A stretch of DNA of 64,000 nucleotides from Amycolatopsis alba DSM 44262 (lineage in GTDB: Bacteria > Actinomycetota > Actinomycetes > Mycobacteriales > Pseudonocardiaceae). Position 1 is the stretch's first letter, and each line of letters opens with the position of its first letter. The notes below the pieces were generated by a model, which did no database searches, was not told the DNA's origin, and worked only from the letters and a program-made list of their open reading frames with translations. Positions 55,371-64,000 of the stretch are shown here, one piece after another. The position numbers and the translations under genes are program-made. The stretch covers positions 8,455,605-8,519,604 of the forward strand of contig NZ_KB913032.1 of NCBI RefSeq assembly GCF_000384215.1, in the 5' to 3' direction.

Positions 55371-56326
55371 CGAGGGACCGGCATCCGCTCCTGGTGTTCG
55401 CGGCGAGACGGCTGGGGCGCCTGACCGTGGCGTTGCTGGTGGTGGTGATCGCGTCCTTCGTCCTGATCCATCTCATCCCCGGCGATCCGGTCCGCGCGGC
55501 CCTCGGCGCGCAGGCCCCGCCGGAGGTGATCGCGGCGCGCACCGCGGAACTCGGCCTGGACCGGCCGTTGCTTCACCAGTTCCTCGGTTACGTCGGCGGA
55601 CTGACGCGCGGTGACCTCGGCACTTCGCTGGTGTCCCGCGAGGAGGTCTGGACGATCATGTCCGCCCGGCTGCCGAACACGCTCGCGCTCGCCGGGCTGG
55701 CCTTCGCGGTGGTGGTCCTGCTCGCGATCCCCGCCGGCCTCGGGATGGCCGTGTACACCCGTGACGACCGGTACCCCGGCGTCGAATCCGCTTTCACCGG
55801 GCTGTCCGCGACACTCGGCCTGGTGCCCAACTTCGTGCTGGCCACCATGCTCGTCGCCGTCTTCGCGGTGGCACTGCGCGCGGTACCGGTCGCGGGGATG
55901 GCCGAACCGGGGTCCTACGTGCTGCCGGTGCTCTCGCTCGCGCTCGGCCCGGCGGCGCTGCTCGCGAGGATCGTCCGGGTGGAAGGCCGCAAGGTGCTCG
56001 GCGAGGACTACATCCGCACCGCGCGGGCGAAACGGCTGCCCGCGCGGCTGATCTACCTCCGGCACGCGCTGCCCGGCATGCTCACCGCGACGCTCACCGT
56101 CGGCGGCATGCTCCTGCCGGGGATGGTCGCCGGGACCGTGCTCGTCGAGAACGTCTTCGCCTGGCCAGGCTTGGGCAGCCAGATCACCGGGGCGGTGCTG
56201 GTGAAGGACTATCCGGTGGCCCAGGCGGTGGTGCTGCTGCTCGGTGTCCTGGTGCTGGTGACCAATGTCGTGGTCGACCTCGCGCTGGCCGTGCTCGATC
56301 TGCGCTCCACGATCAGGAACGGGTGA
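55367..56326 (+). CDS. Cluster ABC transporter permease, DppB type
   Basis: 319 residues, six membrane segments. N-terminal FAARRLGRLTVALLVVVIASFVLIHLIPGDP (split by the first helix) and the EAA loop GEDYIRTARAKRLPARLIYLRHALPG are DppB hallmarks. ATG 55367 overlaps the lipoprotein gene stop by four bases. The large periplasmic loop typical of DppB is short here. It pairs with the permease half of the next protein. Confidence 0.92.
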   Translation: MTRDRHPLLVFAARRLGRLTVALLVVVIASFVLIHLIPGDPVRAALGAQAPPEVIAARTAELGLDRPLLHQFLGYVGGLTRGDLGTSLVSREEVWTIMSARLPNTLALAGLAFAVVVLLAIPAGLGMAVYTRDDRYPGVESAFTGLSATLGLVPNFVLATMLVAVFAVALRAVPVAGMAEPGSYVLPVLSLALGPAALLARIVRVEGRKVLGEDYIRTARAKRLPARLIYLRHALPGMLTATLTVGGMLLPGMVAGTVLVENVFAWPGLGSQITGAVLVKDYPVAQAVVLLLGVLVLVTNVVVDLALAVLDLRSTIRNG

Positions 56327-56330
56327 GCCG

Positions 56331-58076
56331 ATGACCGGATACCGTGCGACGGCCGCGACCTCGCTGCTGGTCTTGGTGCTGGTGTTCGCGTTGTTCGGCC
56401 CGGTCGTCTGGGGAGCGGCCGCCGAGCGCGTCGACACCGGCGCGATCTGGCAGGCACCGTCGGGCGCGCATCCGCTCGGCACGGACGGTCTCGGCCGCGA
56501 CCTGCTGGCCAGGGTGCTCGTCGCGACCAGGCTGTCGGTGCTGCTCGCGGTCTCCGCGACACTGCTCGGCGCGGTGGCCGGAGTGCTGCTGGGCGTGCTG
56601 CCGTCGGTGCTCGGGCCGATCGCCGGGCGGGTGATCGGCACGGTGATCGACATCCTGCTCATGTTCCCCGCGCTGCTGCTGGTGATGTTCCTGGCGATCG
56701 TCTTCGGGGCCGGGACGGCCGGGGTGCTGGTCGCGTTCGCGATCGCCTCGATGCCCGGTTTCGCGCGGCTGACCCAGACACTGGCCGCCTCTGTTGCCGA
56801 CGCGGACTACCTGGCCGCCGCCCGTGTGCTCGGCGTGCGGCGGCATCGGTTGCTGTACCGCCACGTGCTGCCCAACATCGTCGAACCGCTGGCGATCACG
56901 GTCACCTCGTCGCTGGCTTTCGCGCTGGTGGCCATCAGCGGGCTGAGCTTCCTCGGGCTCGGCGTCGGCTCGCCGTCCTACGACTGGGGGCTGCTGCTCG
57001 GCCAGGGCCTGGACCGGATCTACCTGTCACCCGCGGCCGCGCTGGGGCCAGGGGTGGCGATCGTGCTGGCGGGACTGGGATTCCAGTTGTTCGGCGAGGC
57101 GCTCGCGCGGGCCGCGGGCGGTCATCGACGGACCCGGTTCGCCGGCGCCGGGGCCCCGGCGCCGGCACCGGAAGGAGACCACGTGCTCCGGGCGCGATCG
57201 TTGACGGTCGAATTCCCCGGTTCGCGGCCGGTCCGGGGAGTGGATCTCACCATCGGGAACGGTGAGATCGTGGGGGTGGTCGGGGAGTCGGGTTCGGGCA
57301 AGACGCTCACCGCGCTCGCGGTGGCCGGTCTCGTCCCGCATCCCGGCCGGGTGTCGGCGCGGGAACTCGAACTCGATCGGGGCGCGCTCGCGATGGTGTT
57401 CCAGAACCCCGGCACGGCGCTGCATCCGACGATCCGGATCGGCAGACAGCTGGCGGAGGTCGCCGAGGTGCACGCCGGTCTGTCCAAAAAGGACGCGATG
57501 AACCGGGCCGTCGCGCGGCTGCGCGCGGTGGCGATCCAGGATCCGCCGAGGCGGGCCCGCCAGTACGCGCACGAGCTTTCGGGCGGGATGCAGCAGCGGG
57601 CGGTCATCGGGATGGGCCTGATGGGGACGCCTCGGCTCGTCATCGCGGACGAGCCCACCACCGCGCTGGACGTCACCGTGCAGCGCCGGATACTGGGGTT
57701 GCTCGCCTCGATCAACGCCGAAACCGGTGCTTCGGTGCTGCTGATCAGCCATGACCTGGCGGTGGTCGCCGAGATCAGCCGCCGGGTGCTCGTCATGTAC
57801 GCCGGTCTGATCGTCGAGGAGCTGCCGGTGAGCGTCTTGCGCGCCAGAACCCCCGCCCATCCCTACACGGCGGCGCTCCTGGCGACCAGTGTCGACCTGG
57901 ACACCGACCGGGATCTGCCGCTCGCGACCATTCCCGGCCGCCCGCCCACCACGATGCCCGATGGCTGTCCGTTCGCCCCGCGCTGCCCGCGGGCCACCCG
58001 CCGGTGCGCGACCGAAACGCCGCGCCTGCGGGAACACGCGCGCTCGCACCGAGTCGCTTGCTGGCATCCGCTGTGA
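56331..58076 (+). CDS. Fused DppC-type permease and DppD-type ATPase
   Basis: 581 residues in one frame. Residues 1-265 are a DppC-like permease (EAA loop DYLAAARVLGVRRHRLLYRHVLPN). A Pro/Ala linker leads to an ABC ATPase from about 285: Walker A GESGSGKT, signature LSGGMQQRAVIGMG, Walker [13 protein letters not shown], and the oligopeptide-type C-terminal Cys motif CPFAPRCPRATRRC. An in-frame GTG at 57183 (residue 285), 5 bases after AAGGAG, could start the ATPase alone. ATG 56331 lies four bases after the DppB stop. Fused forms are known in the family, but the internal start is notable. Confidence 0.9.
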   Translation: MTGYRATAATSLLVLVLVFALFGPVVWGAAAERVDTGAIWQAPSGAHPLGTDGLGRDLLARVLVATRLSVLLAVSATLLGAVAGVLLGVLPSVLGPIAGRVIGTVIDILLMFPALLLVMFLAIVFGAGTAGVLVAFAIASMPGFARLTQTLAASVADADYLAAARVLGVRRHRLLYRHVLPNIVEPLAITVTSSLAFALVAISGLSFLGLGVGSPSYDWGLLLGQGLDRIYLSPAAALGPGVAIVLAGLGFQLFGEALARAAGGHRRTRFAGAGAPAPAPEGDHVLRARSLTVEFPGSRPVRGVDLTIGNGEIVGVVGESGSGKTLTALAVAGLVPHPGRVSARELELDRGALAMVFQNPGTALHPTIRIGRQLAEVAEVHAGLSKKDAMNRAVARLRAVAIQDPPRRARQYAHELSGGMQQRAVIGMGLMGTPRLVIADEPTTALDVTVQRRILGLLASINAETGASVLLISHDLAVVAEISRRVLVMYAGLIVEELPVSVLRARTPAHPYTAALLATSVDLDTDRDLPLATIPGRPPTTMPDGCPFAPRCPRATRRCATETPRLREHARSHRVACWHPL

Positions 58077-58825
58077 GCGGCCTGAGCTTCGACGGGCTCA
58101 CCGTCCGGTACCGGGGCCTGACCGCGGTGAACGACGTCAGTCTCGACGTCCCGCACGGCCGGATCGTCGGACTGGTCGGCGAATCCGGTTCGGGCAAGTC
58201 CACCCTCGCCCGCGCCGCCGTCGGCCTGTCGCCGGTGACGGCGGGGAGGGTTCTGCTCGACGGCGAGGACATCACGCGGGCGAAGGGGGCGCGCCGACGG
58301 CGGCTCGGCAGCCGGATCCACCTGGTGTTCCAGAACCCGCACAGCGCGCTCGACCCGCGGATGACGGTCGGTGACACGGTGTCGGAGGCACTGACCGCGC
58401 ACCGGGGGCCGCGCCGGAGCGAACGGCGGTCCGAGATCGCCCGGCTGCTCGACCTGCTCGGGCTGGACCCGGCGCTGGCGTCGGCCCTGCCCAGCGCGCT
58501 CTCGGGCGGGCAACGGCAGCGGGTGGCCCTGGCCAGGGCGCTCGCGGTGGAGCCGGAGGTGCTGATCGCGGACGAGATCACCTCCGCGCTGGACGCCTCG
58601 GTGCAGTCCGCGATGCTGAACCTGATCCGCGAACTGCGGGACAAGCTGGATCTGACGATCCTGTTCATCGGGCACAACCTGGCCGCCGTCCGCTACGTGG
58701 CCGACGTGATCGCCGTGCTGCGGCAGGGCGAACTCGTCGAAGTGGCACCCACCGGCAGGTTGTTCGCCGAGCCGCGGCATCCGTACACCCGCGCTCTGCT
58801 GGCGTCCGTCCCGAGGATCGGCTGA
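58073..58825 (+). CDS. Cluster ABC transporter ATPase, DppF type
   Basis: 250 residues, one ABC domain: Walker [15 protein letters not shown]-loop VFQNPHSALDP, signature [15 protein letters not shown], Walker B VLIADEITSALD (Ile where Pro is usual). It pairs with the ATPase half of the preceding fused protein. The GTG start at 58073 overlaps its stop (GTGA). It is last in the plus-strand transporter operon. Its stop abuts the convergent 80-residue gene with no gap. Confidence 0.92.
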   Translation: MSGLSFDGLTVRYRGLTAVNDVSLDVPHGRIVGLVGESGSGKSTLARAAVGLSPVTAGRVLLDGEDITRAKGARRRRLGSRIHLVFQNPHSALDPRMTVGDTVSEALTAHRGPRRSERRSEIARLLDLLGLDPALASALPSALSGGQRQRVALARALAVEPEVLIADEITSALDASVQSAMLNLIRELRDKLDLTILFIGHNLAAVRYVADVIAVLRQGELVEVAPTGRLFAEPRHPYTRALLASVPRIG

Positions 58826-59068
58826 TCACTCGCGGATGCCTGCCTCGGCGGCCATGGCGAATCTGATCGCCAAGGTCGCGGCCCTGGTCGCGTTGAGCGC
58901 TTCCTGGCAGCTGTCGGCGGCGGTGTGACGTTCGCCGAGGGCGGCGCAGACTCTTTCGGCAGCTTCGAGGCAGGCCAGACCGGCTTCCACGAGCGGGTCG
59001 GCTCGGGCGTTCGCGAGGCGAAGGCTCAGGCGGCGGATCTCGGTGTGCAGCTCTTCGGCGACCAACAT
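58826..59068 (-). CDS. Small helical protein of unknown function in the carbamoyltransferase operon
   Basis: 80 residues, ATG 59068, five bases after the carbamoyltransferase stop. The composition (EELHTEIRRLSLRLANAR, AGLACLEAAERVCAALGER, ATRAATLAIRFAMAAE) indicates three amphipathic helices, with three cysteines. It resembles no family I know. Tight spacing indicates cotranscription with the two carbamoyltransferases, so it may be an accessory or acceptor-binding protein for them. The open frame extends far upstream inside the carbamoyltransferase gene; only this C-terminal part reads as a protein. Confidence 0.6.
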   Translation of the reverse strand: MLVAEELHTEIRRLSLRLANARADPLVEAGLACLEAAERVCAALGERHTAADSCQEALNATRAATLAIRFAMAAEAGIRE

Positions 59069-59073
59069 GGACG

Positions 59074-61047
59074 TCAGGCCGGAGTGAGGGTGAAGAAGCG
59101 TTCCTGCCAGAGCGCGTACAGCTCCGCGTGCAGATCCTCGGTGAGCCCGAGCTTGCCCAGTGTGGTCCGCCCGTCGGTCTTTTCCAGTACCGCGAACAGG
59201 CGTGGTGACACCGAGGCGCGTGGTCCTGTCGAGTAGGCGAGGAAGATTTCCCTTGTCACCGCAGGGGTCCGGTGCTCGGCCAGGCGGGTGGTGGGCCGGA
59301 AGTGGAGGACGGCTCGGCCGAGGTGGTCCGCCCAGTCGGGTTTGCGGGTGATGAGGTGGTTTTCGATGACGAGGTGGTCGAGTTCGGTGGTGAGGTAGCA
59401 GGTGAGGGCGTCTTGGACGGTTTGGATGATGGGTTCGGCGTTGTTGTTGAAGGAGGTGTTGAGGAGGACGGGTGTTCCGGTTTTTTCGCCGAATGTGGTG
59501 ACGAGGTGGTGGAAGCGTGGGTTGGTGTTGGGGTCGATGATTTGGAGGCGTGCGGTTCCGTCGATGTGGGTGACGGCGCCGAGTTCTTCTCGTCGGTCTG
59601 GGTGGACGTTGAGGACGAAGGACATGAAGTCGTGGTTGCCTTGTGTGGTGGGGATTTCGAAGTAGGTGTGGGCGGCTTCGGGGGTGGTGACGGGGGCGAA
59701 GGGGCGGAAGCTTTCGCGTTTTTTGACCATGGCGTTGATGCGGGTCTGGTTGGTTTTGGGGCGTGGGTCGGCGATGATGCTGCGGTTGCCGAGGGCTCGT
59801 GGTCCGAATTCGGATCCGCCTTGGGCCCAGCCGAGCACGGCGCCGTCGGCGAGTAGTTGTGCTGCCCGCTCGACGATGTCGTCCAGCTGTTCCACTTTGA
59901 TCCAAGAGCTCCAGCCTTCGAGGATCGTCTCGATGTGTCGTGGTGTGCCCAGGGTGGGACCGAGGTCCGCGGAACGGAGCCGGGACGGGGTGTGAGCTGC
60001 CCCGAGCTGTTGTCCTGCCAGCAGCGCCGCGCCCTCACCCGCTCCGGAGTCGTGCGAGGCGGGATGCACGAAGACTTCGTCGAAGAGGCCGGAGCGGAGG
60101 ATGACGCCGTTGAGACTGGAATTGTGCGCCACACCACCGCCGAAAGCGAGCTTCCGTAAACCGGTGAGTTCGGCCCAGTAGGCGAGGACGTGCAGAACGA
60201 TCGTTTCGACGGCCTCCTGGATGCCGGCCGCGATGTCCATGTGCTGCTGGGTGAACTCCTCGCCTTTCCGTCTCGGCGAGATCCCGTGCTCGAACAACGT
60301 GGGGCCGACGACGTTCAACCCGAGATTGCTCGGCGCGATCTCGTAGTTCCCCTTCTCCTGCAACGTGTAGATGGACTTGAAGATCTTCCGGTAGGTGGCG
60401 GGGTCGCCGTACGGCGCCAGGCCCATCACCTTGTACTCGTCGCCGAAACCGTAGCCGAGCTGCTGGGTCGCCGTCAGATAGAGCCTGCCCAGCGACTTCG
60501 GGATCGAGTACGACGCGAGGCTTTCCAGCCGTCGGTCGCCTCCCCGGTACACGGTGCCCGAGTTCTCCTCGCCTGCCGCGTCCATCACCACCACGAGCGC
60601 CTCACTCATGCCGGAGCGGGTGAAGGTGGACTGCGCGTGAGCCAGATGATGCGGGCTGTAGAAGAGTTTGTCGTCGGGCAGATCCCAGTCCAGCTCCCGC
60701 TTGAGCCACTCCTTGATCAGCTGACGGCTGTACCGCGTGGGCACCGAGCTGTTACCGGAGTAGAGGAGGTTCAGTGACAGATCGATGGTCTCTTCGGGAA
60801 AGTAATAGCCGACGGCGTCGATGTCCGCGGGGGTGACGCCCGCGCGATCGAGGCAGGCGCGGATGGCGTTGATGGGGAACTTGGTGGTCTTCTTGATCCG
60901 GTTGAGCCGTTCCTCTTCCACCGCCGCGATCAGCTCGCCGTCGCGGACCAGGCAGGCGGCGGCGTCGTGGAAGAAGTACTCCATCATGCCGTCCACCAGA
61001 TCGGTGTCCGCCGCGGAGAAGTTGCCGTTCAGTCCGAGCACCAGCAT
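59074..61047 (-). CDS. O-carbamoyltransferase 1 (NodU/CmcH/TobZ family)
   Basis: 657 residues. The N-terminal Kae1-like domain has MLVLGLNGN, acidic [18 protein letters not shown] and the metal-binding [10 protein letters not shown] (about 130-139). GGGVAHNS and [10 protein letters not shown] follow. The C-terminal YrdC-like domain has [18 protein letters not shown] and [11 protein letters not shown], binding carbamoyl-phosphate and ATP. It makes a carbamoyl adenylate and transfers it to a hydroxyl, here probably on the polyketide or its sugar. The start ATG 61047 is chosen over GTG 61056 because copy 2 starts at the same residue with matching upstream sequence. Codon 297 is TTA (60157-60159). 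It shares a 551-base tract with copy 2. Confidence 0.93.
   Translation of the reverse strand: MLVLGLNGNFSAADTDLVDGMMEYFFHDAAACLVRDGELIAAVEEERLNRIKKTTKFPINAIRACLDRAGVTPADIDAVGYYFPEETIDLSLNLLYSGNSSVPTRYSRQLIKEWLKRELDWDLPDDKLFYSPHHLAHAQSTFTRSGMSEALVVVMDAAGEENSGTVYRGGDRRLESLASYSIPKSLGRLYLTATQQLGYGFGDEYKVMGLAPYGDPATYRKIFKSIYTLQEKGNYEIAPSNLGLNVVGPTLFEHGISPRRKGEEFTQQHMDIAAGIQEAVETIVLHVLAYWAELTGLRKLAFGGGVAHNSSLNGVILRSGLFDEVFVHPASHDSGAGEGAALLAGQQLGAAHTPSRLRSADLGPTLGTPRHIETILEGWSSWIKVEQLDDIVERAAQLLADGAVLGWAQGGSEFGPRALGNRSIIADPRPKTNQTRINAMVKKRESFRPFAPVTTPEAAHTYFEIPTTQGNHDFMSFVLNVHPDRREELGAVTHIDGTARLQIIDPNTNPRFHHLVTTFGEKTGTPVLLNTSFNNNAEPIIQTVQDALTCYLTTELDHLVIENHLITRKPDWADHLGRAVLHFRPTTRLAEHRTPAVTREIFLAYSTGPRASVSPRLFAVLEKTDGRTTLGKLGLTEDLHAELYALWQERFFTLTPA
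59333..59883. repeat. 551-base duplication in carbamoyltransferase 1 (partner 61336-61886)
   Basis: Aligned at offset 2003, the two tracts differ at a single base by eye (59370 against 61373). Outside the tract the genes diverge clearly. The coding strand here is unusually G-poor (CACCTCACC-like codons), unlike the flanks, so the tract also stands out in codon usage. Confidence 0.9.
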
Positions 61048-61052
61048 CTCGT

Positions 61053-63050
61053 TCACCGGCCAATCGGGGTGAGGGTGAAGAACCGTTCCTGCCAGAGTGT
61101 GTACAGCTCCGCGTGCAGATCCTGGGTGAGCCCGAGTTCGCTCAACGGCGTCGGCCCGTCCACCTGCTTCAGCACCGCGTACAGCCTTGGGGAGACATCG
61201 GCTCGGGGTCCCGTCGAATAGTCGAGCCGGATCTCGCTTCCCGTAACGGGTTCCCCCTGCGGACCGGATCTCACGAGCCTGGTCAGCCTTGTCGTGGGGC
61301 GGAAGTGGAGGACGGCTTGACCGAGCCGACTTCGCCAGTCGGGTTTGCGGGTGATGAGGTGGTTTTCGATGATGAGGTGGTCGAGTTCGGTGGTGAGGTA
61401 GCAGGTGAGGGCGTCTTGGACGGTTTGGATGATGGGTTCGGCGTTGTTGTTGAAGGAGGTGTTGAGGAGGACGGGTGTTCCGGTTTTTTCGCCGAATGTG
61501 GTGACGAGGTGGTGGAAGCGTGGGTTGGTGTTGGGGTCGATGATTTGGAGGCGTGCGGTTCCGTCGATGTGGGTGACGGCGCCGAGTTCTTCTCGTCGGT
61601 CTGGGTGGACGTTGAGGACGAAGGACATGAAGTCGTGGTTGCCTTGTGTGGTGGGGATTTCGAAGTAGGTGTGGGCGGCTTCGGGGGTGGTGACGGGGGC
61701 GAAGGGGCGGAAGCTTTCGCGTTTTTTGACCATGGCGTTGATGCGGGTCTGGTTGGTTTTGGGGCGTGGGTCGGCGATGATGCTGCGGTTGCCGAGGGCT
61801 CGTGGTCCGAATTCGGATCCGCCTTGGGCCCAGCCGAGCACGGCGCCGTCGGCGAGTAGTTGTGCTGCCCGCTCGACGATGTCGTCGGGTTCTTCGACGT
61901 CGACCCAGGAACTCCAGGCGTGGAGGGTGGATTCGATGTGCTGGGGCGTGCCGAGTTCGGGGCCGAGGTCGGCGGCACGGAGCCGTGGTGTGGTGTGCGT
62001 GGCGCCGAGTCGTTCTTGGGCGGCCAGTGCCGAGCCTTCTCCGGCTCCGGAGTCGTGGGAGGCGGGGTGGATGAAGACTTCGTCGAAGAGGCCGGAGCGG
62101 AGGATGACGCCGTTGAGGCTGGAGTTGTGCGCGACACCACCGCCGAACGCCAGCTTTCGCAGGCCGGTGAGTTCGGCCCAGTAGGTGAGGACGTGCAGAA
62201 CGATCGTCTCGACGGCTTCCTGGATGCCGGCCGCGATGTCCATGTGCTGCTGGGTGAACGTCTCACCTTTCCGTCTCGGCAAGAGCCCGTTCCCGAACAG
62301 TGCCGGTCCCAGATTGTTGAGCCCGAAAGCGCCCGGCGCGAGTTCGTAGTCTCCCTTGTCCTTCAAGGTGTACAACGACTCGAAGATCTCCCGATAGGTG
62401 CCGGGGTCGCCGTACGGCGCCAAGCCCATCACCTTGTACTCGTCGCCGAACTTGTAGCCCAGCTGCCGGGTCGCGTCGAGATAGAGCGATCCCAGCGACT
62501 TCGGAATCGGATACGAGGTCAGCGTGTGCAGATCCCCGTCTTCGGCACGGTAGACGGTGCCCGAACTCTCTTCCCCCATGCCGTCCATGATGACCACCAG
62601 CGCCTCGGTCATCCCCGAATGACGATAGGTGGACAGCGCGTGGGCCGTGTGGTGCGGGCTGTAGAAGAGCTTGTCGTCGGGCAGGTCCCAGTCCAGCTCG
62701 CGGCTGAGCCAGTCCTTGATCAGCTCCCGCGTATACCGCGTCGGCGTCTCGCGATGCTCGGTGTACAGCTGGTTGAGGACCATGTCCATGTGATCCTCGG
62801 GAAAGTAGTACCCGACGGCGTCGATCTCGTCCACGCGGACGTTCGCTCGTTCGAGGCACGCGCGGATGGCGTTGACCGGGAACTTGGTCGTCTTCTTGAT
62901 CCGGTTGAGCCGCTCCTCCTCGACCGCCGCGATCAGGACACCGTCGCGGACCAGGCTGGCCGAGGAATCGTGGCAGAAGAACTCCAGCATGCCGTCCACC
63001 AGATCGGTGTTCCCGGCGGAGAAGTTCCCGTTCAAACCGAGTACGAGCAT
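61053..63050 (-). CDS. O-carbamoyltransferase 2 (NodU/CmcH/TobZ family)
   Basis: 665 residues with the same domain order and motifs as copy 1: [68 protein letters not shown] and [11 protein letters not shown]. The N-terminal halves of the two enzymes diverge enough to suggest different acceptors, whereas the C-terminal nucleotide domain is homogenised. ATG 63050 is chosen where homology to copy 1 begins; the frame stays open to 63149. Copy 1 begins about five bases after its stop, so they form one operon with the 80-residue protein. Confidence 0.93.
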   Translation of the reverse strand: MLVLGLNGNFSAGNTDLVDGMLEFFCHDSSASLVRDGVLIAAVEEERLNRIKKTTKFPVNAIRACLERANVRVDEIDAVGYYFPEDHMDMVLNQLYTEHRETPTRYTRELIKDWLSRELDWDLPDDKLFYSPHHTAHALSTYRHSGMTEALVVIMDGMGEESSGTVYRAEDGDLHTLTSYPIPKSLGSLYLDATRQLGYKFGDEYKVMGLAPYGDPGTYREIFESLYTLKDKGDYELAPGAFGLNNLGPALFGNGLLPRRKGETFTQQHMDIAAGIQEAVETIVLHVLTYWAELTGLRKLAFGGGVAHNSSLNGVILRSGLFDEVFIHPASHDSGAGEGSALAAQERLGATHTTPRLRAADLGPELGTPQHIESTLHAWSSWVDVEEPDDIVERAAQLLADGAVLGWAQGGSEFGPRALGNRSIIADPRPKTNQTRINAMVKKRESFRPFAPVTTPEAAHTYFEIPTTQGNHDFMSFVLNVHPDRREELGAVTHIDGTARLQIIDPNTNPRFHHLVTTFGEKTGTPVLLNTSFNNNAEPIIQTVQDALTCYLTTELDHLIIENHLITRKPDWRSRLGQAVLHFRPTTRLTRLVRSGPQGEPVTGSEIRLDYSTGPRADVSPRLYAVLKQVDGPTPLSELGLTQDLHAELYTLWQERFFTLTPIGR
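61336..61886. repeat. 551-base duplication in carbamoyltransferase 2 (partner 59333-59883)
   Basis: Partner tract of 59333-59883, in the same orientation and without gaps. It encodes the YrdC-like C-terminal region. The sharp boundaries indicate recent gene conversion between tandem paralogues. Confidence 0.9.
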
Positions 63051-63157
63051 TGTTTCACCGGACCAATCGGTGTCGATGGGAACCGCCGGAGCCAGCCTAG
63101 CCAGCGCACTGTCGGGACCGGGAGTTCCGGGATTCCACTGACCACCCATTTGGCAAG

Positions 63158-63210
63158 TCCGTGAAGGCCTCCTTGCCTACCTTGAGAGTAGGGAAGGAGG
63201 CCTTCACGGA
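63158..63210. repeat. Intergenic palindrome/terminator, GAAGGCC(C/T)CCTT family
   Basis: Arms tccgtgaaggcctccttgccta (63158-63179) and its inverse (63189-63210), one mismatch in 22, loop of nine bases. It lies just after the glycosyltransferase stop on the minus strand and upstream of carbamoyltransferase 2, so it could terminate the glycosyltransferase transcript. This implies a separate promoter for the carbamoyltransferases in 63051-63157. Confidence 0.8.
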
Positions 63211-63215
63211 CCGCG

Positions 63216-64000
63216 TTACCTTGCAGAGGCGAGGAGCGCCAGTCGTCGCGCGACCTCGTCGACCGGCGGCAGCGCAAGCAGTTCACGTTGCGCGTGCCGG
63301 GCGCGTGCGAGGTTTTCGCTGCTGCCGAGCACTTTCCGGCAGGCGGCGGCGATCTCCGACGGGGCGGTGGCCTGCTCGCCCAGCCCGAGTTCCGCCACCT
63401 TCCGCGCGTTGTCGAGCTGATCGCCGAACAGGGGAGCGACCACCATGGGCACACCCGCGCGGACGGCTTCGCGGACACTGTTGTACCCGCCGTGGGTGAC
63501 GAACAGCTGGACGGTCTGCAGCAGCAACGGCTGGGCGATGTGCTCGACGAGCCGCACATGCGGCGGAACACCGGCGCGTGGAAAAGAGACACCGCCCGTC
63601 GACACCACCGCCGTGCAGTCCAGTTCGGACAGTGCGCCGACCAGCGCGGCCAGTGCCCGCACCGGATCGGCCGGGATGGTCGACGCCTTCCCGCCGTCCC
63701 GTGACGCCGCGGCCGTCGGCAGGGCGACGCCGATGGCGCCGTACACCAAGGGTTTGCCGGGGTCGAGTTCGGTGATCCACGACGGAAGCGGCTCGCACCG
63801 GTCGGACGCCTCCGGCTGCCGGTAGGCCACCGCCCGCGGGATCCCGCGCGCCGCGAACGAGTAGCGCGGCGGGAGCGAGTCGATGCGGCCGTAGCGGTAG
63901 ATCGCGAGCGGGTCGTCCTGGACGTCGAGCCCGAATTCGGCGCGACGTTCGTTCAACAGCGGCGCGATCGCGGCCGGAGCCAGGGTGTTGACCGCGCCGG
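63216..64000 (-). CDS. Glycosyltransferase, GT1/macrolide type, C-terminal part (runs off right edge)
   Basis: The frame is open to the window edge, so the N-terminus is missing; about 260 residues are seen. The GT1 nucleotide-sugar motif [31 protein letters not shown] is clear (about 100 residues from the end), preceded by [14 protein letters not shown] and [18 protein letters not shown]. These enzymes transfer activated deoxysugars or hexoses to macrolide-like aglycones. With two carbamoyltransferases and a ROK kinase in the cluster, it likely adds the sugar that is then carbamoylated. A short TTG-started frame at 63956 is internal, not the start. Confidence 0.92.
   Translation of the reverse strand, partial: GAVNTLAPAAIAPLLNERRAEFGLDVQDDPLAIYRYGRIDSLPPRYSFAARGIPRAVAYRQPEASDRCEPLPSWITELDPGKPLVYGAIGVALPTAAASRDGGKASTIPADPVRALAALVGALSELDCTAVVSTGGVSFPRAGVPPHVRLVEHIAQPLLLQTVQLFVTHGGYNSVREAVRAGVPMVVAPLFGDQLDNARKVAELGLGEQATAPSEIAAACRKVLGSSENLARARHAQRELLALPPVDEVARRLALLASAR

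Noticed and set aside
59333..61886. Direct repeats considered as a mobile element or CRISPR-like array
   Set aside because: There are just two long in-gene copies encoding the same protein domain; no transposase, spacers or target duplications.

Overview
The window is high-GC actinomycete DNA: strong G/C bias at third codon positions, many GTG starts, rare TTA codons, large modular PKS genes, twin-arginine and lipoprotein signals, and many ATGA/GTGA gene overlaps. The gene content and a set of long intergenic palindromes suggest the Pseudonocardiaceae, most likely Amycolatopsis. That is an inference, because no rRNA or tRNA gene is present to fix taxonomy.

Left part (1-25 kb), general and accessory genes. 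These are the 5' end of an alanine dehydrogenase gene, a TauE/SafE permease, a five-component oligopeptide-type ABC transporter operon on the minus strand (1.9-7.3 kb), an alpha/beta hydrolase divergent from an HxlR repressor, a Tat-exported FAD amine oxidase with a TTA codon at position 10, and a DUF418 membrane protein. Next come a LuxR-type response regulator whose phospho-acceptor Asp is Glu, two secreted lamin-tail-domain proteins flanking an XRE regulator, a 1344-residue secreted subtilase overlapping tail-to-tail with a TrmB/LuxR-type regulator, an enolase, a cytochrome P450, a GNAT acetyltransferase, a small four-cysteine secreted protein and a secreted endonuclease I-type nuclease.

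Right part (25.7-64 kb), a type I polyketide gene cluster that continues past the right edge. One tightly packed minus-strand unit runs LAL/LuxR regulator, PKS A (1 module), PKS B (2 modules), PKS C (2 modules), a DUF5132-like protein, an HMA_2-like protein and a ROK sugar kinase. Module order by collinearity is: KS-AT(methylmalonyl)-KR(A-type)-ACP; KS-AT(methylmalonyl)-DH-KR(B)-ACP; KS-AT(malonyl)-DH-KR(B)-ACP; KS-AT(atypical FAGH)-DH(Asp to Glu)-KR(B)-ACP; KS-AT(malonyl)-ACP. There is no loading module and no thioesterase, and docking segments sit at both ends, so further PKS proteins must exist outside the window. An FkbM methyltransferase faces the left end of the operon.

To the right of the regulator lies a divergent second peptide-type ABC transporter (lipoprotein, permease, a fused permease-ATPase, ATPase). 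It converges on a minus-strand operon of two NodU/CmcH O-carbamoyltransferases and an 80-residue helical protein, with a macrolide-type glycosyltransferase running off the right edge. The likely product is a polyketide that is glycosylated and carbamoylated, possibly twice, and perhaps O-methylated.

Two internal duplications look recently homogenised: 551 bp shared by the carbamoyltransferases with a single difference seen, and about 765 bp shared by two KR regions 9758 bp apart. TTA codons in the regulator, PKS B, one carbamoyltransferase and the amine oxidase suggest bldA-type translational control.
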